Below are positions 43,157 to 51,880 of a stretch of DNA of 58,782 nt, piece by piece. This DNA is from an uncultured Bacteroidales bacterium (GTDB lineage Bacteria; Bacteroidota; Bacteroidia; Bacteroidales; WCHB1-69). Each line of letters opens with the position of its first letter. The stretch's first letter is position 1. Both the position numbers and the translations under genes were made by a program. The stretch spans positions 1 to 58,782 of the forward strand of contig ONCM01000012.1 in assembly GCA_900316305.1 (NCBI GenBank), written 5' to 3'. The notes beneath the pieces were generated by a model. That model worked only from the letters and a program-made list of their open reading frames with translations, made no database searches and was not told the DNA's origin.

Positions 43157-45961
43157 ATGAGAAAATTGATCCTTTTTGTCATTATCCTTACCGCATTTTC
43201 GGGCAGCAGCATTTTCGGGCAGGTCTCTATTTCGCATGCGACCGTCGAGTATCAGGACGGGTCGCAGCCGTTGGTCACCAATGTGCCGCGGTTCAGCTGG
43301 CGCTACGAGACGGACGATTCTATCAATCGATGGGTCATTCCGACTAACGTGAAACAGACCTCCTACCGCATCATTGTGGCCTCCACCCGCGAAAATGCCG
43401 AAAAGAACATCGGCGACCTTTGGGACACCAAGACCATTGCCTCCAACCGGATGCTGCTCATCCCCTACGAAGGCAAACCGCTACACAGCCGCGACAAGGC
43501 CTATTGGAAAGTCATCACCTCTACAACCCGCTATGAAATCACGGAAGTAACACACACGACATACTCCAGAGTGAACGAATATAAATCTTTAGATACCGTA
43601 ACCCGCGTCAGATTCATCGAGAGCGACATCAACACTTTCGAAATCAGCCTCTTGGATAGCACCGATTGGAAAGCCAAATGGATTGGCGGCGACTTCTACA
43701 ACGACGACATTCATGGAAATACCCGCATCGCGTCGCGCCACCTACGCAAAGAATTTTCCCTGACCAAAAACATCCGCGAAGCGAGGCTCTATGTCAGCGG
43801 ATTAGGACAATACAGTGCCTACCTCAACGGCAAAGAGGTCGCGCCCGAAGAGATTCTCAAACCCGCCCTTTCCCACTACACCAAGCGGGTCTATTTCAAC
43901 GCCTACGATGTCACCGACATGCTCCAAAAGGGCAATAATGCTGTCGGGATCATACTGGCGGGAGGCCGCTACACCACCGTCCGCTACGACACGACCGAGA
44001 TGGAATGGGGCGGACTGACGCATGCCATGCACTACGGCACCCCACGACTGCTACTGCAACTGGAGGTGACCTACACAGACGGTTCCAAAGAACTGATTGT
44101 CAGTGACAAAAGTTGGAAAATCACCGACAAGGGACCCATCTGCAAAAGCAACGAGTTCGACGGGGAGACTTACAACGATCGGTACAATCTCGGCAACTGG
44201 ACATCCACGGGTTACAACGACAAATCTTGGTACCCCGCCAGAGTGGTGGAAGCGCCTGGAGGCAAACTCGTGCCACAGCCCAACCCCAACATCAAAGTGC
44301 AGGATACGCTACGACCGATGGCAATGTTTCGTAAGGGCGATGCCTGGATTTTGGATATGGGACAAAACATGGTGGGTTATTTGCAATTACAGATGCGGAA
44401 CTTACATCCAGGAGATACGGTGACGTTACGCTTCGCCGAGCTCCTCAAACCCGACAGCACTCTCTACATCGATAATTTGCGTAGTGCAGAGGCCACCGAT
44501 AGGTATATTGTTTCGTATGTAGAGACGTTTCATGAAACGTCTCTACGACAATGGCATCCGATGTTCACCTACCACGGGTTCCGTTACGTGGAGATTACCG
44601 GTCTACGCGGAAAACCGAATATCAGTGATTTCCAAGGACTTGTGTTCTACGATGAGATGGCCACCACCGGCAGCTTCGAATGTTCCAACGAGATCATGAA
44701 TGCCGTCTATCGCAACGCCTACTGGGGCATTCGGAGCAACTACCGCTCGATGCCCACCGACTGTCCGCAACGCGACGAACGGATGGGTTGGACTGGCGAT
44801 CGCACCACGGGAACCTATGGCGAATCGTACATCTTCAACAACTATCGGCTCTACGAAAAATGGCTCTACGACGGCGAGGACAGCCAGTGGGAGAACGGTT
44901 CCCTGTCGGATGTCTGGCCTCCCTATTGGCGGCGCTACACCGACAACATGACCTGGCCGGGCGCGTTCATCACCGTGGCCGATATGCTCTACACCCGCTA
45001 CGGCGACCTCGAAATCATCCGCAAACACTACCCCGCCATGAAAAAGTGGATGTTGCACATGAAAGGAACATACGGTCAAGACGGTGTCATCACCCGCGAC
45101 TGTTACGGCGACTGGTGCGTGCCACCGGAGTCGCTGGAGCTAATCCACTCCAATGACCCGCGCCGCCACACCGAAGGGGGATCCATCTCCACCCCGTTCT
45201 ACTGCCACCTTTGCGACCTGATGGCAAAATTTGCCGATCTTCTGGAGCTACCCGACGACGCAGCCTACTTCCGTTTCGACAAACGGTTCACCGCCAACAG
45301 CTACCACGACCAATTCTTCGACTACGCCACCGCCTCCTACGACAACGGCAGCGTGACGGCCAACCTGCTGCCGCTCACATTCGGCATGGTGCCGGAAGAG
45401 TGGGATTCTATCGTCTTCAGCAACATCATCAACAAGACCGAAAAGGAGTTCGACGGGCACGTTTCTACCGGTGTGGTGGGCATACAACAGTTGATGCGCA
45501 CGCTCACGGAACGCGGGCGCAGCGACTTAGCGCTGAAAATTGCCACCAATGACACCTACCCGAGTTGGGGCTACATGGTGCGCAACGGCGCGACCACCAT
45601 CTGGGAGCTCTGGAACGGCAACACCGGCGACCCCGCGATGAACTCCGGCAACCATGTCATGCTCCTCGGCGACCTCATCCTCTGGGAATACGAATACCTC
45701 GGCGGCATCCGCGCCTTGGAACCGGGCTACAGCAAAATCCAGCTAAAGCCCTATTTCATTGAAGGATTGGAATTTGTAAACTGCAGCTACGAGTCCGTTT
45801 CCGGCCGCATCGTAAGCCAATGGACCCGTCACGGAAACCTACTGGAATGGAACTTCCAAATCCCCGCCAACACCACAGCAGAAGTATGGGTTCCGACCGC
45901 AAACGGTTACGAAATAAAGACTTACGGAAGCGGTTTACACGTAGTACGAATCAAAGAGTAG
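43157..45961 (+). CDS. Exported alpha-L-rhamnosidase (GH78)
   Basis: A 934-residue protein; ATG 43157 is preferred over the GTG two codons earlier and opens a signal peptide (MRKLILFVIILTAFSG..IFGQ). Bacterial rhamnosidase N-terminal beta domains (SRHLRKEFSL, ARLYVSGLGQYSAYLNGK) are followed by FTYHGFRYVEITG, the GH78 hallmark MPTDCPQRDERMGWTGD (about residues 531-547), and an (alpha/alpha)6 catalytic domain with GDWCVPP and WELWNGNTGDPAMNSGNH. It removes terminal rhamnose from glycans or glycosides. Codons 455-464 are a 28-bp intergenic-type palindrome that adds about six residues compared with the usual spacing before W-x-P-x-FTYHGF. Confidence 0.92.
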   Translation: MRKLILFVIILTAFSGSSIFGQVSISHATVEYQDGSQPLVTNVPRFSWRYETDDSINRWVIPTNVKQTSYRIIVASTRENAEKNIGDLWDTKTIASNRMLLIPYEGKPLHSRDKAYWKVITSTTRYEITEVTHTTYSRVNEYKSLDTVTRVRFIESDINTFEISLLDSTDWKAKWIGGDFYNDDIHGNTRIASRHLRKEFSLTKNIREARLYVSGLGQYSAYLNGKEVAPEEILKPALSHYTKRVYFNAYDVTDMLQKGNNAVGIILAGGRYTTVRYDTTEMEWGGLTHAMHYGTPRLLLQLEVTYTDGSKELIVSDKSWKITDKGPICKSNEFDGETYNDRYNLGNWTSTGYNDKSWYPARVVEAPGGKLVPQPNPNIKVQDTLRPMAMFRKGDAWILDMGQNMVGYLQLQMRNLHPGDTVTLRFAELLKPDSTLYIDNLRSAEATDRYIVSYVETFHETSLRQWHPMFTYHGFRYVEITGLRGKPNISDFQGLVFYDEMATTGSFECSNEIMNAVYRNAYWGIRSNYRSMPTDCPQRDERMGWTGDRTTGTYGESYIFNNYRLYEKWLYDGEDSQWENGSLSDVWPPYWRRYTDNMTWPGAFITVADMLYTRYGDLEIIRKHYPAMKKWMLHMKGTYGQDGVITRDCYGDWCVPPESLELIHSNDPRRHTEGGSISTPFYCHLCDLMAKFADLLELPDDAAYFRFDKRFTANSYHDQFFDYATASYDNGSVTANLLPLTFGMVPEEWDSIVFSNIINKTEKEFDGHVSTGVVGIQQLMRTLTERGRSDLALKIATNDTYPSWGYMVRNGATTIWELWNGNTGDPAMNSGNHVMLLGDLILWEYEYLGGIRALEPGYSKIQLKPYFIEGLEFVNCSYESVSGRIVSQWTRHGNLLEWNFQIPANTTAEVWVPTANGYEIKTYGSGLHVVRIKE
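44519..44546. repeat. 28-bp palindrome inside the rhamnosidase coding sequence
   Basis: Identical in all 28 bases to the intergenic copy at 4195. It begins exactly at a codon boundary and encodes VETFHETSL plus the first base of Arg464. Confidence 0.97.
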
Positions 45962-45995
45962 GCTATTGACTATTGACCATTGACTGTTAACCATT
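45961..45995. repeat. Heptamer array, unit GACTATT x5, bridging two convergent genes
   Basis: GGCTATT, GACTATT, GACCATT, GACTGTT, AACCATT. It runs from the last base of the rhamnosidase stop into the stop codon of the convergent Na/Pi gene, filling the whole 32-base gap. Confidence 0.92.
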
Positions 45996-47673
45996 AAGGT
46001 ACTAAGTCTTTGATGGTGTTGCCGACGTTGATCAAGTGGTCGCCGACACGTTCGGAGTTCTGTGCCAGAGAGAGATACTCGGCACCGACGGCGGGACTGC
46101 AGGTGCCTTCGGTCAGGCGGCGGATATGGTTGCGTTCCATCTCTTCGGTCAAATCATCTATCTGATCCTCAATGGTTAACGCACGTCCCAAAGCTTCCCT
46201 ATCTTTATTATGGTAGGCCTGCATCACCTCCGCATAGAGGTTGTTTACCAATTGTTCCATCTGCAGGATTTCACCAACAGCCTCTTGCGAGAATGCGGCA
46301 TCCTGTTCTTTCAAAGAAGTGGCATATTCCACGATGTTTTCGGCATAGTCACCGACACGTTCGAGATCGCTGACGGTGCGGATGGTGGAGCTCAGATAGC
46401 GTTGGTCGTAGCTGCTAAAGTTGTTTTCCGACAGAGCGATGGAGTAACGTAACAACTCCTTATTCAAGTAGTTAAGATCATCTTCTGTCTGTCGAAACTC
46501 TTCCGTCTCCGAGAAATCCATCGTGGTGATCGTCTTGATGGCGCGACGGAAATTGGTGATGGCCATCTCGGCCATATTCTCGATTTCAGTCTTGAACTGG
46601 CGCAAGGCGACCGCCGGAGTGCTCAACATGGACGGGTCGAGGTATTTGAGACGAGGCCGCTCTTCGGGAACATCCGTCCTTTCGGGAACGAGGCGGCATG
46701 CGGTGCTTACCAACACATTGGTCAACGGCAGCGCAATCAACATGGTACATACATTAAAGAAGGTATGGAACATGGCAAGCTGCAACTGCGGAGCGCTCGG
46801 GAACCAACGTTCGAAGAGGGTACCATAGCTCCACGCGCCAGCCGTCGTAATGCGCAAAATCAAAGCCAAAAACATGAATATCACCACACCCATCACATTG
46901 AAAATAAGGTGGATGAGCGCGGTTCGTTTGGCGTTAATGCCGCTGGTCATACCTGCAATCATCGCCACCACACACGAACCGATGTTGGAGCCCAAGGTGA
47001 GGTATATACCTTGGGTGAGGTTGATGAGACCCGTGACCACCATGGTGATGGCAATGGAGGTCATGACGGACGAAGATTGGATGATGGCGGTCAGCAAAGC
47101 ACCGACAATGACTAACAATATCGGATTGCTGACGCTGGCCAGCATAGTTTTAATCTCTGGAAGGGCCGCAAAATCGTCCATAGCCGACGCCATCATGCTC
47201 AAACCCACGAACAGCATACCGAAGCCGGTGAGGATACCGCCGGTCTGCTTTCCCTTGTCGGTTTTGGAAAATAGGGAGATAAAAGCGCCAATACCTGCAA
47301 ATGCGGCAAAGATAATGGTGGTGGAGATGCCTCCGTTGCCGAACATACCCAAGGCGACCAATTGCGCAGTCACCGTAGTACCGATGTTAGAACCGTAGAT
47401 GATGGTGGCCGCCTGCGTGAGACTCATGATGCCCACGTTCACGAAACCGATCACCATCACGGTGACGGCACCGCTGCTCTGGATGGCCGCTGTGCCCAGA
47501 AGACCGATACCGACGCCGACCCACTTGTTGTCACCCGTTTTCGCAAAAAGATGCCTGAGTTTGCGGCTGCTCGCGGACTCCAGGTTGTTACTCATCGTCT
47601 GACAGGCCACGAGGAAAACCCCTATGCCCGCCGTCAACGTCAATATCGCAATAAGCACACTTGTTAAATCCAT
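45994..47673 (-). CDS. Na/Pi cotransporter with C-terminal PhoU domain
   Basis: A 559-residue membrane protein. MDLTSVLIA at 47673 is chosen as start because 15 extra upstream residues would be non-membrane and overlap the promoter. Two inverted Na/Pi repeats carry the QSS motifs (TAAIQSSGAVTVMVIGF; TAIIQSSSVMTSIAI) and GSNIGTTVTAQ / GSNIGSCVVAM. From about residue 340 there is a PhoU-like helical domain (NMAEMAITNFRRAI, VSDLERVGDYAENIVEY, NSERVGDHLINVGNTI). It imports phosphate with sodium, or exports it; the PhoU domain suggests regulation by phosphate status. Confidence 0.93.
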   Translation of the reverse strand: MDLTSVLIAILTLTAGIGVFLVACQTMSNNLESASSRKLRHLFAKTGDNKWVGVGIGLLGTAAIQSSGAVTVMVIGFVNVGIMSLTQAATIIYGSNIGTTVTAQLVALGMFGNGGISTTIIFAAFAGIGAFISLFSKTDKGKQTGGILTGFGMLFVGLSMMASAMDDFAALPEIKTMLASVSNPILLVIVGALLTAIIQSSSVMTSIAITMVVTGLINLTQGIYLTLGSNIGSCVVAMIAGMTSGINAKRTALIHLIFNVMGVVIFMFLALILRITTAGAWSYGTLFERWFPSAPQLQLAMFHTFFNVCTMLIALPLTNVLVSTACRLVPERTDVPEERPRLKYLDPSMLSTPAVALRQFKTEIENMAEMAITNFRRAIKTITTMDFSETEEFRQTEDDLNYLNKELLRYSIALSENNFSSYDQRYLSSTIRTVSDLERVGDYAENIVEYATSLKEQDAAFSQEAVGEILQMEQLVNNLYAEVMQAYHNKDREALGRALTIEDQIDDLTEEMERNHIRRLTEGTCSPAVGAEYLSLAQNSERVGDHLINVGNTIKDLVP

Positions 47674-47707
47674 CGAAAAAACTTTTCGGCAATTTAATAT
47701 GAGGCCG

Positions 47708-47715
47708 CAAAGATA
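47708..47715 (-). promoter_or_regulatory. -7 box TATCTTTG
   Basis: Minus-strand TAnnTTTG, 35 bases upstream of the start at 47673. Confidence 0.7.
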
Positions 47716-47752
47716 CAAAAATTATGATACGCCCCGACGCGAAAATTCGATA

Positions 47753-48172
47753 TCAGGAACGACGGAATTTGTGGAAATCCGACGCATCCCACGATTGGTA
47801 CAGCAGGATGTGGTGGATTTCGTTGATAATCATGATAAAGAGACGTAAGTCGTTGTCCGCGAACCATTTGATAGCCTCCGTTTCCTTCCGGCAGGCAGCC
47901 GCGAACAACGACAGGAACTTGCAATTGTACTTCTCCAGCCATTCAATGGCCGCATCTTCATTGTCGATGGCGTTGCTCAATATCGCAAACTCCGGGTAAC
48001 CGTTCTCCAACAGCCACTGCAATGCGGCCTCGTTAGAATGGATCGCCGACGCCAACGCCTCAAGCTCGCAATACCCGTTGTTCATCAGGAAATCGCTGAA
48101 CTTCCGATCGCCCTCCAAGCTTTTGAGGAAGGCCATCAACACCTTGGGGTCATAATCCAGTAAGGATTTCAT
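47753..48172 (-). CDS. Unknown protein with 25-residue helical repeats
   Basis: A 139-residue cytoplasmic-looking protein I do not recognise. From about residue 28 it shows about four repeats of exactly 25 residues, pattern (W/F)L..NGY.E...L..AI...E.A(I/L), for example from WLLENGYPEF to DAAIE and from WLEKYNCKF to TEAIK. The repeats are predicted amphipathic helices, somewhat like ankyrin or HEAT-type repeats but not matching either. No -7 box was found upstream. Confidence 0.6.
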   Translation of the reverse strand: MKSLLDYDPKVLMAFLKSLEGDRKFSDFLMNNGYCELEALASAIHSNEAALQWLLENGYPEFAILSNAIDNEDAAIEWLEKYNCKFLSLFAAACRKETEAIKWFADNDLRLFIMIINEIHHILLYQSWDASDFHKFRRS

Positions 48173-48227
48173 TTGAGCATATCGAAACTTTTGAGAGAAT
48201 CGTACGTTTTGAGCTTATTTCGTTAAT

Positions 48228-48255
48228 AATGTACAATGTACAATGAACAATGTAC
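48228..48255. repeat. Heptamer array, unit AATGTAC x4
   Basis: AATGTAC, AATGTAC, AATGAAC, AATGTAC. It is inverted relative to the array at 48295, so the two can pair across a 39-base loop. Confidence 0.9.
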
Positions 48256-48294
48256 ATTGTGATCATCGCAGTTTGGCTGCATTCACCGTGTCAT

Positions 48295-48329
48295 CATTGT
48301 ACATTATACATTGTACATTGTTCATTGTT
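48295..48329. repeat. Heptamer array, unit CATTGTA x5 (inverted partner)
   Basis: CATTGTA, CATTATA, CATTGTA, CATTGTT, CATTGTT. The last units contain the glnS stop codon (48322-48324). Confidence 0.9.
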
Positions 48330-49953
48330 TCAGGCTCACCGTCTTATTGAACACCAACTTCTCCTCGCTCGAATCCGGATCGCAGTAGAAATAGCCGATG
48401 CGTTCGAACTGGAAGTGCTTGATGGTGGAGGCTTTCTCGTAGGTGAGACCCTCTTCCACCCAAGCTTGCTTGATTTCCAGGGAGTTGGGATTCAAGTTGT
48501 CGAGGAAGGTCTGGCCCTCTTCACAGTTGTCGGGATCGGGCACACTGAAGAGGCGGTCGAAGAGGCGCACCTCAGCGGCTTTGGAGTGCTTCACGGGCAC
48601 CCAGTGAATGGTCGCCTTCACCTTGCGGTTGCTGTCGGGCATACCGCTCTTGGTCAACGGATCGTAGGTGCAGTGAATTTCGGTGATCTCGCCGTTCTCG
48701 TCCTTGACAATATGCGTGCACTTGATGATGTAGGCGTATTTCAGACGCACCTCGCGGTCGATGGAGAGGCGATAGAATTTCTTGTCGGCATTCTCGCGGA
48801 AGTCGGCGCGCTCGATCCACAACTCCTTGGCAAACGGGATCTTACGGGTTCCTGCGCTCTCGTCTTCGGGGTTGTTGACAGCATCCATCATCTCGACCTG
48901 ATCCTCAGGATAGTTGTCGATGATGAGCTTCACCGGGTCGAGGACGGCCATCGTGCGGATGGCGGTCTTGTTAAGATCCTCGCGGGCGCAGAACTCTAAC
49001 AGGGAAACGTCAATGATGTTGTCGCGCTTGGCCACACCAACGGTCTCGGCGAAATTACGGATGGCGGCCGGCGTATAACCTCTACGGCGCAAACCACAGA
49101 TGGTAGGCATGCGCGGGTCGTCCCAACCTCTAACATAGTTTTCCTTAACGAGTTGCAGCAATTTGCGCTTACTCATGATGGTGTAGTTGAGATTCAGACG
49201 TGCAAACTCGATTTGCTGCGGGTGATGGATGTGCAACGCCTCGCAGAACCAGTCGTAGAGCGGACGGTGCACCTCGAACTCTAACGTGCAGATGGAGTGC
49301 GTGATGCCCTCGATGGAGTCGCTCTGTCCGTGCGCGAAGTCGTACATCGGGTAGATGCACCACTTGTTGCCGGTGCGGTGGTGTTCGGCGTGCAGGATGC
49401 GGTACATGATGGGGTCGCGGAAGTGCATGTTGGGCGATGCCATGTCGATTTTGGCGCGAAGCACGCGGCTGCCGTCCGGGAACTCACCCGCCTTCATGCG
49501 ACGGAACAGGTCGAGGTTCTCCTCCACGCTGCGGTTGCGGTACGGACTCTCCGTGCCGGGTGCAGTAGGCACTCCCCTACCCTTGCTGATCTCCTCCTGC
49601 GTCTGGTCATCGACATACGCGAGACCGTCCTGAATGAGCTGCTCGGCCCACAGGTAGAGCTGGTCGAAGTAGTCGGAAGCGTAGTATTCCGCCGCCCATT
49701 GGAAGCCCAGCCACTTGATGTCCTCGCGGATGGAGTCCACATATTCGGTGTCTTCCTTCACGGGATTCGTGTCGTCAAAGCGGAGGTTGGTCTTTCCGCC
49801 ATATTTCTGAGCAACACCGAAGTTCAAACAGATGGACTTGGCGTGGCCGATATGCAAGTAACCGTTCGGCTCTGGTGGGAATCTTGTTTGTACTCTGCCA
49901 TCGTTCTTCCGGTTTTGAATGTCTTCTTCGATAATTTGCTCAATGAAATTCAT
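48322..49953 (-). CDS. glnS: Glutaminyl-tRNA synthetase
   Basis: A 543-residue class I synthetase (EC 6.1.1.18), close to the 554 residues of E. coli GlnRS. The HIGH motif is in [21 protein letters not shown] (about residues 25-45), KMSKS is [11 protein letters not shown] (about 260), and [19 protein letters not shown] is the GlnRS-specific segment following HIGH. Presence of glnS implies direct Gln-tRNA charging. A TATCTTTG box lies 37 bases upstream. Confidence 0.96.
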   Translation of the reverse strand: MNFIEQIIEEDIQNRKNDGRVQTRFPPEPNGYLHIGHAKSICLNFGVAQKYGGKTNLRFDDTNPVKEDTEYVDSIREDIKWLGFQWAAEYYASDYFDQLYLWAEQLIQDGLAYVDDQTQEEISKGRGVPTAPGTESPYRNRSVEENLDLFRRMKAGEFPDGSRVLRAKIDMASPNMHFRDPIMYRILHAEHHRTGNKWCIYPMYDFAHGQSDSIEGITHSICTLEFEVHRPLYDWFCEALHIHHPQQIEFARLNLNYTIMSKRKLLQLVKENYVRGWDDPRMPTICGLRRRGYTPAAIRNFAETVGVAKRDNIIDVSLLEFCAREDLNKTAIRTMAVLDPVKLIIDNYPEDQVEMMDAVNNPEDESAGTRKIPFAKELWIERADFRENADKKFYRLSIDREVRLKYAYIIKCTHIVKDENGEITEIHCTYDPLTKSGMPDSNRKVKATIHWVPVKHSKAAEVRLFDRLFSVPDPDNCEEGQTFLDNLNPNSLEIKQAWVEEGLTYEKASTIKHFQFERIGYFYCDPDSSEEKLVFNKTVSLKQ

Positions 49954-49989
49954 ATTTTTAGGGTTTTAAGGTGTTAAAAAAACAAGCTG

Positions 49990-49997
49990 CAAAGATA
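49990..49997 (-). promoter_or_regulatory. -7 box with pattern TATCTTTG for glnS
   Basis: Minus-strand TAnnTTTG, 37 bases upstream of the glnS start. Confidence 0.68.
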
Positions 49998-50025
49998 GTA
50001 TTTTTTCGGAATTGTTGCAAAAATA

Positions 50026-50053
50026 AGTTTAAGGTTGAGGGTTTAAGGTTTAA
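50026..50053. repeat. Heptamer array, unit GGTTTAA x4
   Basis: AGTTTAA, GGTTGAG, GGTTTAA, GGTTTAA, between the divergent glnS and kamD genes; same unit family as 41310. Confidence 0.88.
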
Positions 50054-50090
50054 TGGAACACTTGTCGTAACATTCTCGTATGCCAAAAAC

Positions 50091-50111
50091 CATAAACCTT
50101 AAACTATAAAC
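50091..50111. repeat. Heptamer array, unit CTTAAAC x3 (inverted)
   Basis: CATAAAC, CTTAAAC, TATAAAC: the reverse-complement orientation of the array at 50026. Confidence 0.75.
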
Positions 50112-50127
50112 ATATTCGATAATTTTG

Positions 50128-50135
50128 TATTTTTG
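50128..50135 (+). promoter_or_regulatory. -7 box TATTTTTG for kamD
   Basis: TAnnTTTG match 46 bases upstream of the kamD ATG. Confidence 0.55.
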
Positions 50136-50180
50136 CCGTTTTATTTTAGGTAAAATATACATTAATATAAAAGGTAAACT

Positions 50181-51740
50181 ATGACAGAAAAATCGAAACT
50201 CGGACTGGATTTTACGAAGGTGGCTGCCGCGAAGCAGCTAGCGAAACAGATTGCAGACCAGGTTCAGGAGTTTGTGGACGGTTACACCACTGTGACCGTG
50301 GAGCGTACCCTTTGCCGTCTGATCGGTATTGACGATGTGGACGAGAACGGCGTGCCGCTTCCCAACCGTGTGGTGGACGCCCTCTTGGAGGCCGGCGTGC
50401 TGAGTCAGGGCGTGCTCTACTTCATGGGCAACGCCATCTTGGAAACGGGCGCCAACCCGCAGGAGATTGCGGAGCGCATCTCCCGCAACGAGCTGAACGT
50501 CACCTCCCTGCCCCTGCATCCGCTGCCGGAAATCCAAAAGGCAATTCAGCCCTACATTGAGCAGTGCCTCACCCGCATCAAGGGTAATGTGGCCAAACGT
50601 AACGAATATCTGAACACCATCGGCGAGGGTCCGAAACCGTACCTCTACATCATCGTCGCCACGGGCAACATCTATGAAGATGTCGTCCAAGCGCAGGCTG
50701 GTGCCCGCCAGGGTGCGGACGTCATCGCCGTGATCCGTACCACCGGACAAAGCCTCTTGGACTATGTGCCTTACGGCGCGACCACCGAGGGCTTCGGCGG
50801 CACCTTCGCCACCCAAGAGAACTTCCGCATCATGCGTAAGGCTCTGGACGAGGTCGGAGAGGAACAAGGCCGTTACATCCGCTTATGTAACTACTGTTCA
50901 GGACTTTGTATGCCGGAAATCGCGGCTATGGGTGCTCTGGAGCGTCTCGACGTGATGTTGAACGACGCCCTCTACGGCATCCTCTTTCGCGACATCAACC
51001 CGCAGCGTACGCTCATCGACCAGTATTTCTCCCGTATCATCAACGGCTATGCCGGCGTCATCATCAACACCGGTGAGGACAACTACCTGACCACCGCCGA
51101 CGCCGTGGAGGCCGCCCACACCGTGCTCGCCTCCGACCTCATCAACGAGCAGCTGGCATTGTTGGCCGCTCTTCCTGAGGAGCAAATGGGCTTGGGTCAC
51201 GCTTTCGAAATGGACCCGATGTTGGAAAACGGCTTCCTGTTGGAGCTCGCACAGGCGCAGATGACCCGCGAAATTTTCCCGAAAGCCACGCTGAAGTACA
51301 TGCCGCCGACCAAATTCATGACCGGCAACATCTTCCGCGGCCACATCCAGGATGCGCTTTTCAACATTATCGGTATCTGGACGCACCAAGGCATCCAACT
51401 GCTGGGTATGCCCACCGAGGCCATCCACACGCCGTTCATGAGCGACCGTTACCTCTCCATCGAGAACGCCCGCTACATCTTCAACGACATGCGCAGCATT
51501 GGTGAGGAGATGGAATTCCGCGAAGGCGGCATCTGCCGTGAGCGCGCCAAGACCGTCCTCAACAACGCCATCGAATTGCTGCAGGAGATCGTCAACGAAG
51601 GTCTCTTCACCGCTTTGGAGAAGGGTATCTTCGGCGACGTGAAGCGTCCGAAGGACGGTGGCAAGGGTCTCGCCGGCGTGGTCACCAAAGGCGAAAATTA
51701 CTTCAACCCATTTATTAAGATGATGAAAGAAAGATGGTAA
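50181..51740 (+). CDS. kamD: D-lysine 5,6-aminomutase alpha subunit
   Basis: A 519-residue protein, the usual length of the alpha (KamD) subunit of adenosylcobalamin- and PLP-dependent lysine 5,6-aminomutase (EC 5.4.3.3), which moves the terminal amino group of D-lysine or beta-lysine in lysine fermentation to acetate and butyrate. Recognisable stretches are YTTVTVERTLCRLIGID, GVLYFMGNAILETG, VIRTTGQSLLDYVPYGATTEG and LGMPTEAIHTPFMSDR. The alpha subunit forms the TIM barrel holding substrate and part of the cofactor sites. kamE lies downstream after one intervening gene. Its stop codon opens a heptamer array. Other pathway genes (kamA, kdd, kce, kal) are not in the window. Confidence 0.95.
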   Translation: MTEKSKLGLDFTKVAAAKQLAKQIADQVQEFVDGYTTVTVERTLCRLIGIDDVDENGVPLPNRVVDALLEAGVLSQGVLYFMGNAILETGANPQEIAERISRNELNVTSLPLHPLPEIQKAIQPYIEQCLTRIKGNVAKRNEYLNTIGEGPKPYLYIIVATGNIYEDVVQAQAGARQGADVIAVIRTTGQSLLDYVPYGATTEGFGGTFATQENFRIMRKALDEVGEEQGRYIRLCNYCSGLCMPEIAAMGALERLDVMLNDALYGILFRDINPQRTLIDQYFSRIINGYAGVIINTGEDNYLTTADAVEAAHTVLASDLINEQLALLAALPEEQMGLGHAFEMDPMLENGFLLELAQAQMTREIFPKATLKYMPPTKFMTGNIFRGHIQDALFNIIGIWTHQGIQLLGMPTEAIHTPFMSDRYLSIENARYIFNDMRSIGEEMEFREGGICRERAKTVLNNAIELLQEIVNEGLFTALEKGIFGDVKRPKDGGKGLAGVVTKGENYFNPFIKMMKERW

Positions 51741-51779
51741 TTCATAATTCAGAATTATGAATTATGAATTATGAATATT
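51738..51779. repeat. Heptamer array, TAATTCA/GAATTAT, 6 units
   Basis: TAATTCA twice, GAATTAT three times, GAATATT. The first unit begins with the TAA stop of kamD. It is directly followed by the 74-bp element. Confidence 0.92.
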
Positions 51780-51785
51780 AATTAT

Positions 51786-51859
51786 GAATAATTCCTTGAG
51801 CAGTCTCGAAGAGACAAGATTTTAATAACCCCACACAAGGCGATAGCCGCAGTGTGGGG
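51786..51859 (+). repeat. 74-bp two-hairpin element, copy 1
   Basis: Hairpin 1 is GTCTC-GAA-GAGAC (within CTTG...CAAG); after the spacer ATTTTAATAA, hairpin 2 is CCCCACAC/GTGTGGGG enclosing GGC-GATA-GCC. It ends 21 bases before the ATG at 51881. A second copy is at 52450. Confidence 0.93.
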
Positions 51860-51880
51860 TCCCACAAAAGAAGACATATT

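Noticed and set aside
51786-51859. Known cobalamin or lysine riboswitch upstream of the kam genes
   Set aside because: The element is far too short and lacks the conserved B12-box or lysine-aptamer layout; it is also present before a gene of unknown function.
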